A stretch of 64,000 nt of DNA, taken from assembly GCA_008711295.1 (NCBI GenBank), contig VUYV01000295.1, positions 766,813 through 830,812 on the forward strand, written 5' to 3'. Below are positions 25,344 to 36,456 of this stretch, one piece after another; within the stretch, counting starts at the first letter, position 1; every line of letters begins with the position of its first letter. Below the pieces are notes generated by a model that searched no databases, was not told the origin of the DNA, and saw only the letters and a list, made by a program, of their open reading frames with translations. The stretch comes from Anarhynchus alexandrinus. Taxonomy: Eukaryota > Chordata > Aves > Charadriiformes > Charadriidae. The translations under genes were made by a program, and so were the position numbers.

Positions 25344-25505
25344 CACAGAATCATAGAATAGTTTGGGTTGGAGGAGACCTTTAAAGGTCATCTAGTCCAT
25401 TTCCCCTGCAATGAGCAGGGACATCTTCAACTAGATCGTGTTGCTCAGAGCCCCATCCAACCCGACCTTGAATATTTCCAGGGATGGGGCGCCTACCGCG
25501 TTTGG
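25344..25505 (-). mobile_element. CR1 LINE 3'-end copy with octamer tail
   Basis: CACAGAATCATAGAATAG (octamer tail), then GGGTTGGAGGAGACCTTTAA, GGTCATCTAGTCC, GCAATGAGCAGGGACATCTT, CAACTAGATCGTGTTGCTCA and GACCTTGAATATTTCCAGGG follow the reverse complement of CR1. The minus-strand reading therefore runs from the last ORF2 codons (a LEIF-type word) through the 3' untranslated region to the tail. About 160 bases survive; the rest is truncated. Confidence 0.92.
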
Positions 25506-28500
25506 TGAGCCTGCTCTCCAAGGTCTTGCACGAATGTGTGTATCGGTAAATCCCAGTCATTTTCATAAATGGCTTTTAAATAAAAATATAGTTCATAATC
25601 TAAAAGAGGCTTTGGCAGAAATACAATTCTCAAAGGCCTTTAAGTATTAACGCCAAATCAGTTCATACGTTACACGTGAGCTGCTTTACCTGCAGCAGAA
25701 GTAGGCGCTGTATCAAAAAGCACAAATTACTAACGTTTCCTCCCCTCCCCCCCAACCCCCAACATTCCTCTGCTCCATCGTTAACAGCCAAAGGTTCCGT
25801 GCAGGGCAGCGCTGATGCTGTGAGGGAGGTTCAGAACCTTCCCAGTTGATTTATAAACTGAGTTTCAATTGTAGGAGTCTTATAGGGCAGGGTCACGTTT
25901 TGCCTGAGGGGGAACTGGGCGCTCTCAGTCCCGCACTGTGCTAGTAAACACTTCTGCCTTGGTCTTTACAGCTGGACATCTTCTTCACTGTCAGCCTGCC
26001 ACGAGAGCCTGGGTGTAAGCTCAGCATTTATGAATTAACTGCTTTGGTGAATAACCACTCGTTACTCTGAGGGAAATCCCATCACGTAGATGAACCCCAT
26101 GCAGTTCTGGTAACTCTGTGACGTTTCTCTTTTATCCTGTTGATAAAAGGTGCTGGAATATGGCGATGAGAGAGAACCACCTCTGTCGTGGCCGAGCTTC
26201 AGTGAGGTGAGGTGCCACCTTATCATGTAGATTATATGGCTGAAACTTGGTTTTGTGTGCAGTGACCTAGATGATGTTCAGCCTCAGTTTTCTGAACTGT
26301 GAATTCATTTGACCCTATTTTGCACGTACACCTTTTCTCCTTTTGGTGAGAAAAAAACAAAAAAGCAAATGCCAACAGCAAAGGCAGGAGAGGGAGAGAT
26401 GTATTCAGAACTTGGTGCTGAGCTGCTTTGTTTCCGTTGTTTTTTGGGTGGCTTTGGGTCACAAAGTGGTGCAAAGCCATTTCTGTTAAGACCAGCTGCT
26501 GAAAGAAAAAGCTACGGTAAGACAAAGACTCAATATTTAAAATACAAGTTTTCTTGTTGTTCTTTCTAACTTCCAGCTATAGATCAGTTGTTGCAAGTCC
26601 GAACATTTCTGAATATAAATATCTGCCTTTTGTGGCAAGCATTTTGATTTTTGGTGATGTATCACTGAACAACCGACACTGCAAAATTAAAAGGGTTTTT
26701 TTTTTTTTCAGTAAATGGATTTAGAAACAAAGAAAAGTGGCGAGAAGAGTATTCTGATACCATGTGGAAACCTCTTCCCTCTGTCAGTAACACTAGATCT
26801 CATAGATGGAATGTTGCGTCGCGGTACACTTTCTTGCAAACGGGGAAGGTGCTTTTTAAAAACATACTTTTGGCTTTGTAAAAACACTTACTTAAGACAA
26901 AGAAAAACACTTTACCAAAGCACTAAAACCGTAGAGAAGAGGGATTATGATGCAAGCCTTCAAAGGAAAAACACTGGGCTACAGGCAACGCAGTCGGAAG
27001 CACAACAAAGGACTTCTGAGGCTTAGCAGAGGCACGCAGGAGATGGGTCGCTTGCCTGCCTGCATGGGGTTGGGAGAAAGGGTATTGGAACAAGATTAAA
27101 ACCTTGTTCTTGGTAGGATCTCTGCACAGTTTGCACAGCTGACTAGGAAGGCAGAGCAGGCCCGGGCTCTCAGCATTTATCTCTTTCCCCAAGTGTTGCT
27201 GGGGTGAGGCGAGTGGGAGGGCTGCTGCTGAGCTCTCTGGCCAAGAGGTGCATGCCTGGCTTTGCAGCTCTCCACAGGAGGGTGCCTATGGCGTTTTTAA
27301 ATATCCTCTCAGGAATTCCTTTCTGTTGCATGAACGCTTCTGCCTTCATTTAAAATCTCTTGAATATGTAATACAATTTAGACAGTAATTTCCATAGTAC
27401 ATAAAATGGAAGGCCGCATGGGGATTTCTTGCATCCCTCCATGGTGGCAAAATAGATCGTGAAGGGAACAAAGTACAGAGGCTAGTCTGAAGATGGCTTT
27501 TTAGGCCTTAAACCTCATGCAATTTTCAGCTTGAATGTAATTTTAAACATGGATCCATCAGGAAAACTCACCTGAAACTGGGCATGGGTCTGGCTCTGCA
27601 GGGCCTCTTGGAGAAAAAGCAGTTTATTGTCCTGAACATTGGGTGATGTGCAAAAAGGTTAGCATAGGGTTACGTCAAGATGGTGCTTCTGAATTTATAA
27701 ATTGTCGTCTTGTTGTAATAGATATGTTACAGAGATGTAAACTCCTAATCCTACAATGGTACTAGTACTCAGTACTAAAATACATTGGCTGCTCTGTGCG
27801 AGCATTAAAATGCACATCAGTAAAAAGTTGTTTGAGCTTGTGACTAAATCCTGTTTTCATCGGTGTGCTGGCAGCATTCTTGAAGCAAAGACCTCTGAGC
27901 CACTGTAGTGTGAGACTTAACCCCCGGTCCTAATCACCTGTTGTCACTAGAAATTTCTCGGTACTTTTCACAGCAGGAAGTTTATTAGCTCTGATGTTTG
28001 GACTAAGTCCAGTTTGGATAATTACATTGCGGCTACGTGAAGTATTATGCCGCGGTATTTCCTGTTGGTATCTCTTTCCCTTCTCATCCTAAGGTATGGT
28101 ATGGCAGTCACAGTTTCTTGTACAGTCCTTAAATATACTTTATCTGCTTCAGTAAAGTTAAGGTCCACAATTAGCACATGCCCACCTTACCAGGTTGATG
28201 CAGCATTGCGCGTTGACACGGGGTAAAGCTGCAGTGTGTGTTGGGTTGAGAAATGGACTGTCTGGTCAGAGAGTGAGCGCTGTGGAACATGTCCTGTGGC
28301 TTTTGTTGAGGTGTCACAGCCCCCTTTGCCTCTTCTTCTGAAATTAGTCATGATTAGTGCCTTCGAAATTCAGTCATGAATTTGTGCGGATGTGCCTAAG
28401 AGGGAGAGGAATGTTCTTTGTTTTTCACCACTTCCCCATTTCAAGTTTTAGTCTTATGACTTGCTTCAGTACATCAGGTTGAGCAGTTAACTTATCCACA

Positions 28501-29584
28501 TCCTGCCTTCACCGAAACCTCTGTGACCGTGTTAAGGTCCCTCATTCACAACAGGAACATGTGACGATTTCTGAAAATTGATGTTGAGTATCTCCGGCTA
28601 TTTCTTCAGTTTGCAAAATCAAAGGCCAACTTCCACTGTCGTGTGTGATGATTCAGAGAATGACAGGGTGATTTTGTGGTTTCGTAGCAGGAACTTAGAT
28701 TACTACTTTTCTGTTTCCGAAAGAGTGATCGTCTCATCTTAATTGCTAAATCCAGAGGAGCTCCAGGCTATCAGCAGTCTTACGAAAGAGGAAAGACGGA
28801 GGTTGTCTTTTCAGTGATTAAAACAATATTGGAACAAACGAAAGCTTCTGTTAATAATGATATTGGTTTACTTTTAATCATGAAACAGCATGTATTTGTG
28901 TATTGCACTTGTGCTGTTGTAGGTGAAAAAATAGCTTAAATTGTGAGTGCTGACCAGCAGCAGGTAACTGAGTGTATGTGTGGGTGAGTGTCTGAACTTC
29001 CACAGTCAAGCATGCTGCTGCCTGGAAGCTGATGGAGAACAGGATTAGGATCTAGTTTGTGTGAAGAATCTAGATGCACAGCAGTATTTTTCTCCTGTAA
29101 TGCCATGCCAGAATGGGCTTAAACATAAACATTAAAGGGAGGCCTTGAACGTCCCTCAGCTTCAGCAACGTTGGCTTCTAAACTCAGTTTTGCTGGGTCT
29201 GATTTCAGGCAGGCCCACCCAACCTGAACAACCCCTCTTCTCCCCCCAGCTTAGCGTTTGTGTGCGGCGGCGAATCTGCTCGGACCCCAAGGGGAAAATC
29301 AGATAAAATAACTGATGGAAAGCTGGAGTTATATCAAGTTATATACATCAAGTATAACATGTTTTTTAAGGCAATAATAAGAAAAATACCCATGAAAAAA
29401 ATATTTGAGAGGTGTTTGTATAAGGTCTCTACTTCAGACTGTGCAATGGCTTTGGCATTCAATGTTGTCTGTACTGGCAGAAAAAGAATAGAAGAAAAGC
29501 AAAGAAAACAAGGTTTTTTCTTTGCCACAGAGAGAAGAAACAAAATCCAACTGACAGGCTGTATGGATGGATAACTGAACCCAG

Positions 29585-29740
29585 GGATTAGAAATGGGAG
29601 AGATAAGGAGGGAAGAGGGGAGATTAATTTAAAAAATATGAAAAAGAAGAAAAATCTAGAAGAAATGTTCAGAAGCGTGAAGGCAAGGAAAGGGTTTAGA
29701 TGTGAGAGGGGAAAACAAAACTGAAAAGACACTGAAGCAC
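29585..29740 (+). repeat. Purine-rich tract
   Basis: Mostly A and G on the plus strand (GGGAGAGATAAGGAGGGAAG and AAAAAGAAGAAAAAT are typical). The 153-codon minus-strand open frame across it is Phe/Leu/Ser-rich from this bias alone and is not a credible protein. Confidence 0.5.
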
Positions 29741-30223
29741 TTCTGATGCAATTAGTATGCGGTAAAATATGCATTATTAACTTCTGCCACCCCACTGTAT
29801 GATATTTGAAATTCTAATGACAAAAAAGTTGTAATCTGCTTAAGGAAAATGGCCATGCTGTGTTGTGAATCGGAGAGCAAGCGATTCGGCAGTGTGGGTT
29901 ACGGACTGTTACACTTTTAATGCTCTCTGTCGAGTCCAGTCTACTTGTCACCCCCTGAAGAGAAGATACTACAATGCAGAGAGCGGAGTAATGTCACAGC
30001 CTAACTATATCAAGCCAGGAAATTTGTTTACATGGCATAAATATAAAATATGCTTCAGATTCTGCTCTCGATGGTACTGCATTTGAAGGCCCTCTTTTAG
30101 GCTAGCTACCCAGCATTTTCCCTTCTTTTTTTTTTTTTGTTTATTTTCCCTTCCTTTAACATCAGGCTCTTCAAAGTGCATCCTTTAGCTTTAATCCCTC
30201 CAGCTGCAAATTGAAGGTATGGC

Positions 30224-30239
30224 TTTTTTTTTTTTTTTT
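30224..30239. repeat. T16 homopolymer
   Basis: Sixteen consecutive T on the plus strand, about 85 bases after a shorter T run at about 30128-30140. Homopolymer length is unreliable in most assemblies. Confidence 0.7.
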
Positions 30240-32174
30240 GTGGGGCAATCTGAGTAATGCAGCTTTCATGTAGCACGTTAAATGCACAGATTTCCACCCC
30301 GATTTCAGTGACCGCTTGCCCAGTACAGACACACCTCCAGAGCAAGTTTCTTCAGTAATCAGTTGTTTGGCTTGCAAGCAGTGGGATCTGTTTTGTGCAC
30401 CAAAGGTCGGCTGTACCTTCTGGTGGTTTTAATCATGCTGTCAAAGAAGCCTGTCACCTGCAAAGCGGTGGGAAAGTGGGTATTGAGACCAGTGAGGACA
30501 TGCATGACTAGCACGACGTTTATCTGCTGGCCACCAACTTCAGCGGCACCGGTGGGCACGGACTGCCATGTCCTCCTGGGGGTAGGGATAACTCATGGAG
30601 GGGGCTGGAGGCTCGAAGTGAAGTGAGGACAAATGAAGAGAGCTGGAGTAGGCCAAAATCAAGTGGGCAATCTTCTTTCTTCTCCGCAAATACAGAAGTG
30701 GGCAGAAGAAGCAAAAGCAAAGGAGCCAAAATCTACATCCTTGTAAATCTACTTCATTCTATCGGGGACACTTCTGTTCCCTGCCGTAAACCGTTTGTCC
30801 CTCTTCTTGCTCTATTGCTGCCCTCTCTCCTGTTTGTTGCTGGCCTGTGTAGCAACTCTGAAAAGTTTTGATTTGCAGGTCAAAACGTTGAAGCCTGGCC
30901 CAAGAAGAGTACATCCAGCTGGGAAAAAGCCCCATCAGCCACCAGTGTGACAGGAATTCAAACAAAACATTGTCATGTATGGAAATAACCGGGCTAGACG
31001 GTGCTGAAGTGGAACTCGCTCCAGCAGTGGCTGGGATTTTCCCTCCCTTGAAGAAGCTGGGAGATCCCCCTGAGATTTGTTATTTGTCATTTGTGGGGAA
31101 AGTCGTGTGTGATTTGCAGTTTGTGGCCCCATGACTTCTCAGTAGCTTTCAGGACCTGCTTTTCGGGGACTCCCAGGCTGTGGTTGTTTCTGGCACAGCC
31201 TCATGGAGATAACTCCCAAGGCACAAAAAAAACCCCTCAGCATCACAGATCAAGGAGAGAACTCGAAGAAGTCCTGTTATCCCCCCTGCTGTCTGCTTTC
31301 CTCTACCTCTCTCCACGGGCAGAGGCTGAAGATCAGGGAAGCTCCATGGAGAGCTGCAGGGTGCTGTATGGATTTCGGGTGATGTGAACCTGCTGGAAAT
31401 AGCAAGAAATTTGTTGGATATTTGAAATATGGTAGGCAGGAAAGAGATGTTTGGAGGGAAAGCAGCTTTCTGGTTTAATATGTCTATAACAGCCATTTAA
31501 ACAGGAGTGTTTTTCCAACTCAGGATTTGGCATGTTTTTTCTAACCTGGCTCTTTCACAGGCGAAGAATTCTACAGTTTCAGTAGTTTCTGTCTACCTTG
31601 TGCTTCAGAGGAGTGGTAGACTTTCACTTGGGGGTTTAATGCAGTGCAGGATTTCATGACGAAGTCCTCAGCTCACTTAAATTGGCACAGCTCCCATGAG
31701 TTAGGGGAATGGGACTACTGCGCGTTTGCCGGCTGAGCTTTATTTCATTCCACAGCAATCTCCCAGATCTCCATGCTTCCACAAAAGGAGGGCACCCAGT
31801 GCTTTCCAGTAGTGCAAAAGCCACGTATTGAATACATTGACGAAATTAAGATCTAATATATTTCAGGAGAAACAGAACCCTTAGTATGCGGTGTTAGTGG
31901 TTGGGGTTTTTTGGTGGGTTGGGTTTTTTTTGGTAGAACTTAATGGACCTCAGTTTTATTTTTCTCACAAAAATTGGAAGGAAACCATTCCCCCCCGTGC
32001 TTTGGCTATAAATATAGTTTCAAGTAAGGTGCCTTTTAAAGGTGTTTTTAGTACCTGATGTCAGGGTGATTGCTATTTGTGGTTTTACTCAGCCCTGGGG
32101 GTGTAATACTTAATATTGTCAGAGCAAGAGCTTGGATTCCACCTCAGGTCTGAGCCTGTAATGTGCCTTTGTGG

Positions 32175-32206
32175 TTTCTTTTTTTTTCTTTTTTTTTTTT
32201 CTTTTT
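32175..32206. repeat. T-rich tract
   Basis: Three T runs separated by single C bases. Low complexity, no function implied. Confidence 0.65.
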
Positions 32207-34110
32207 AATCCCTGTTTGTTTTGCCCCACACAGACAATTAGTGTGACTCTCGTTAAGAGTGGGGCATGATGACTTTATCAGGCTGGGTGCAGCATGGATC
32301 ACCGGACTTTTCCTTCCAGCTGTGTAAGATGTGGGTCAGTTTTAAATCCTCAGCGAAAACTTGTCATGATATTTAACAGGCTTCACTTATATGAGCAAAA
32401 ATGACTCATTTAAACCACTATCAACATGATGATTCAGGCTCTGTTAACAAGCTGAAATAAGCAGGTCGTGATCAGGCATATAGATGTATTTAGATTTATT
32501 AAGAGATTTCTTTTTAGCCTCCTGCCATCAGACAGTATAGTTACGAGTCTAACAGAGTGAGTCTAGCACAGAGGTATGCAGCCAACTTTTTACTGCATTT
32601 TGTTTTATTTTGAGAAATCTGGAGAAAACAAGTCTCTAAAAACTTAGGTTATATCTTCGGCATATCTTGTCATTGATGTTCTTGGACGTGACCACCCGAA
32701 CTGACCATTCTAGTGGGCAAAAAACCCGATCCTCCTAAATGTAATTTTTAATTCTGAGCTTATAAAAGCTCTCAAGAGACTGGTGCAAAATCATTGCTGA
32801 GATTTATTTTTTTTATTACAAAAGATAAGAACAAAAAAGAAATATCAGATTCTGGCATTTCTCTGAATATTAATATTCCAGTCCCTGCGGTGGCCCTGTG
32901 AACTGGAGCCAAAGCTGGCAAAAGGCTCCTGCTTCAGCAGAGAAATAAACCAGCCCCATATGTCTGAAGCTCCCCTAGAGGTGTCAGAAATCCAGTTTCC
33001 AGTCCTGTGGTACAGTCTCCACCAAACTCGTGTCTCCTGAAGAGCCTGTAAATATCTACAGACTTTTTCATCCTTCAGCCACACTTAAGACCAACGCTGT
33101 GTCCCCTCCACAGGCCCGTCCTGCCTCACCAGCAGATGTTGCAGCAAGATAGGCTGATGTTCTTCTGCTCCCATCCAGCTCTTTCGCATACTTTTATGAC
33201 CTTGTGTAAGCCTGTTAAATTCTTTCAGAAGAACAGAATTTGTTAGATCTGCCACAACAACAACAAAAGAGAAAGTTGCATCCTTTGATGCCCCTGCAGA
33301 TGGAAGCTTCAAAGGAAGAAGGACATAGGAGCCAGCATACTTCTAAGTGACTGCGTGATTCGAATTTTGCTCTTCTTTTCTTCAGTAGAAAATGAGGATG
33401 CAGCACCTGCACCCACAAGCAGAAATGTGGATGGGATTCAGTTTTCAGCTACTATTAATGTTTTCCTGCAAAGATCCAGGTTTCCTGTAGACTTTTGTCA
33501 AGGGGCAAACCATGCTGGTTTTCAACACTGTACTTTAATACTTTCTATGATAAATAGTCATTGGGCAATACTTTGGCTTTATCTGCCGCATTCGGTGACT
33601 TCCAGTTATTATTTGTGTTATATCTCACGCTGCGTGCTCACTTGTGCTGCGTACATTCCTCTCCGAGTCCTGCAGAAGTCATTAGGATTGCCCAGCAGAC
33701 GTAGGCCTGCACTGCGAAATTGCGCTGCTCTAAGTTTTGTTGTCAAGTAACAGATAGTACACGTGTGCTCCGGGGACATAGTGACATCGGGATGCTAATG
33801 TTGATTATGTATCACCTTGCAGCCGATCGCTGTAGCAGTTGAAGCTGATGTATCCTCTGGCTTAGAAAAAGCAGAGACCTCCTTTCCGTGCTTTGGTGCA
33901 ATACATCATGGGACACTGGAAGTGTGTTGTCCAATACTGGATCAGCATGAAAGAATTAGGAATACTAAGGGAAAAGAGGCCATGTTTTTGCCTTTTCCAC
34001 TTCTCAGTGGTTTTGCAGCCCAGAATTTTTGCAGAGGATGAATCTCACAGCTCCTTGTGTGCTTCATTCTCTCCTATCAGCAGGCACCCAAACCTTGCAA
34101 GGAGATATTT

Positions 34111-34189
34111 GTTTCTTCTCTCTTTTTTTCTCTTTCTTTTTTAGTATAGTAAGTCACTCTTTTTTTTCTTTTTTTTTCCTCCCTCTTTT
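34111..34189 (+). repeat. Polypyrimidine tract
   Basis: Alternating C and long T runs on the plus strand, interrupted only by TTTAGTATAGTAAGTCAC in the middle. It resembles an intronic pyrimidine tract but lacks a convincing exon after it. Confidence 0.55.
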
Positions 34190-34888
34190 GCTTGTAAAAT
34201 GTTTTGCATTGAAATGACTTTCTAATAGCTTAGAATGAAAACAATGCCAAGTGGCTCTGCATTTATCTAGTATTAGTAATCTCACGTTTGTGAAATGAAA
34301 ATGAAAAACATCAGAAATCAGGGAGAATTGCCATTGTCAAATAAGAAGGGGCTTCGAAGTGAAGAAAAATGAGCATTTCCAAAATCAGTCATCTTCCTGA
34401 CTGTGCCTTGTGACTTGCATGGTTGCAGTCCTGTTGTGTTTCAAAGAGCTCTGGGCGCTCTCAGATGGGTTGACATCACCCTTGGCATCTCCTTCCACTC
34501 CCTTGCTGTGTACTTGAAAGCACGCGTTGTCCAGTTCACATGAAGTGTCAGCGGCACAGAGCAGAGTGTGGGTGGTTTCCCCCCCCGAGTATGAAAGGGA
34601 AAATCACTGGGCTGCCTCCTGATGTTTTGTTGTGTGACCTTCTCTTGTGGTAGGCTAGCTGCAGAGATCTCCTCTTGGAAGCCATTGATTGTCCCCATCA
34701 AAGTCCGTGGCTCGCAGCCCTCCCTGAGATGTCTTCAGAAGTGTTCCTGTCCCTTTCTTTCCTGCAGCTGGGCTTGAGCTGTCCTTGCCTGCCTCTAATC
34801 CCCTTCCCATGCAGAAGACCCCCTTGGATTTCTTTTCTTGCTCTCCTCCAGGTAGGAGGATAAAACATAGGTGGTGTTTTTAATTTGG

Positions 34889-34980
34889 ATGAAGCAATGG
34901 TGGACTTGGCAGCGTTAGGTTTGAGGTTGGACTCAATGATCTTAAGGGTCTTTTCCAACCTGAATATTCTATGATCCTAT
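34889..34980 (+). mobile_element. CR1 LINE 3'-end copy
   Basis: TGGACTTGGCAGCGTTAGGT, TTGAGGTTGGACTCAATGAT, CTTAAGGGTCTTTTCCAACC and an ATATTCTATGATCCTAT tail follow the CR1 3' end in plus orientation. The ACTCAATGATCTTAA variant differs from the ACTAGATGATCTCC type at 36.4 kb, so at least two CR1 subfamilies are present. Only the 3' untranslated part and one decayed octamer remain. Confidence 0.9.
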
Positions 34981-36392
34981 TACCTATTTGCTTTAAAACC
35001 ACCCTGAGGGTTCGGCGCTCTGCAGGAGCTGCAGAGGTGGTGGGCAGGCAGGGCAGCAGCGTGACGCTGCCGCTCGGGCTGACCTGGAGTAGTGCTCCTC
35101 ACTGGGGTGACCCTCGTGCGTCCGGGAGTCTGTCACCCACACAACAGGTACCCTGGGTGGGCACAGACCTGTTACGCTGGGGGTCCAGCCTGGCCTTCAT
35201 GCTGCGGGGTGCTGCACGGACCCCTCGGCTGCAGCATCACCTCAGCCCGCTCGTGGGGGCAGAGGGGCCTGCGGGCAGCTCCCACTCGGAGCCACTCGCC
35301 CGGCCTTGCCTTTATCTAACTCTGCAGCAACGAGTTTTCAAGCCAACATCCTTTCCCTTTGACAGCAGAAATGATGAAGGGGGTTGTTTTCTTGTAAGAA
35401 AATTATACAATAGCTCAAACGACTGAAAAGGAGGAACCGCTCTCTCCACAGACGGCATCTGTGCCGTGGGAAAATCCATCCAGGGTCTGTCTGGTGCCGC
35501 ACGAATGTGGGGTTCCCGGCGTCTGAAGGGTCACAAGATTTATTTGGTATCTATATCCCTCTTTTTGTTCAATCTTACCAAACCAGCTCTTTTATTAAGC
35601 CACTTGTCGCTGGGCTTTCTTGCCAAAATCCAGAAGAAGCCCTGCGCCCTCTCTCTCCCACCTCCCAGCCCCCGTGGAGGAAGACCTTGTCAGCGGGGTT
35701 TGAAAGTGTGGGTGTCGCGGGGTTAAACCTGGGGTGCAGCTGGCCTGCAACACAAAAAACAGAGCCTGTCGCCCTTTCCAAACACCCACACCTGATGTGT
35801 GCCTTGACTGCGTTCCCCTCCCTGTGCTGCGGTTTCCTGGGGAATGAAACGTGGGCCCAGTGGGATGGGCAAGGAGTCACGGCGTGCTCCAGTCATACCC
35901 AGGGACTCCAGTTGCACCAGTGACAGGCGAAGCAGGGCTGCAGAGTTCATCCGCTGCACAGTACAGACAAGCAGATGTGACTGCAGTGGGGTTTTGGTGA
36001 CAGTTACCTGTTGGCTGAGGGCTTGTGGCTTTTAAGGAGATCATATTGCCGATTAAAAAAAACCCCAAACCCACGTGGTTTTGCTGGCTTGCACTGAATT
36101 TTTGAGTGTCCACGCATAAATCTCGGGTGATAAAACCTGTGTAATGGTGACAAAGCTCCACAGACCAAGCGAGGGCCGAAATGTTAGAAATGGGCGTGCT
36201 GTGACCTTTATCAGTCATAAGAATGAATCATTTTTTAAATAGCATCCAACGAAGGGCTGAGCTTAGGAGCTTGGTGTGCTTCCCCACGGACGTTCACGAA
36301 GCGCATGTGGCAATTCTTGTTCTGTTTCCAGCTATCAGTAAGATAAAAATTTGTCCAAACACTCTTATTCTTCTACACTCTTATTTAATCTT
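34981..36392. other. Locally GC-rich sequence between two CR1 tails, no gene recognised
   Basis: Roughly 35000-35320 and 35640-35930 are richer in G+C than most of the window, and open frames up to 151 codons occur (34971-35426, plus). Their translations are rich in Ser, Pro, Arg and Gly and match no family I know. High GC alone lengthens chance frames, so no gene is called. Confidence 0.5.
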
Positions 36393-36456
36393 CTTTGGGG
36401 GTTGGACTAGATGATCTCCAGAGGTCCCTTCCAACCCTGACCATTTTGTGATTCAC
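36393..36456 (+). mobile_element. CR1 LINE 3' tail
   Basis: GGTTGGACTAGATGATCTCC, AGAGGTCCCTTCCAACCCTG and CCATTTTGTGATTCACAG form the canonical CR1 3' end in plus orientation. About 60 bases only, with one and a half octamers of tail, so this is a very short 5'-truncated insertion or a remnant. Confidence 0.93.

Larger units (their letters stand above)
25506..34888. other. Unannotated sequence, no gene recognised
   Basis: No exon or RNA gene is supported across more than 9 kb. It holds a C-rich run near 25740-25761, a T-run ending in CAG at about 26710, a purine-rich tract at 29585-29740, T runs at 30128-30140 and 30224-30239, and pyrimidine tracts at 32.2 and 34.1 kb. No transposon family other than the flanking CR1 pieces was recognised. 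Confidence 0.55.

Noticed and set aside
29334..29795. 153-codon minus-strand frame with hydrophobic runs
   Set aside because: The Phe/Leu/Ser richness comes from the polypurine tract on the plus strand; it is compositional, not a membrane protein.
34971..35426. 151-codon plus-strand frame in GC-rich sequence
   Set aside because: It begins inside the CR1 tail, so the start cannot be genuine, and GC richness lengthens chance frames.
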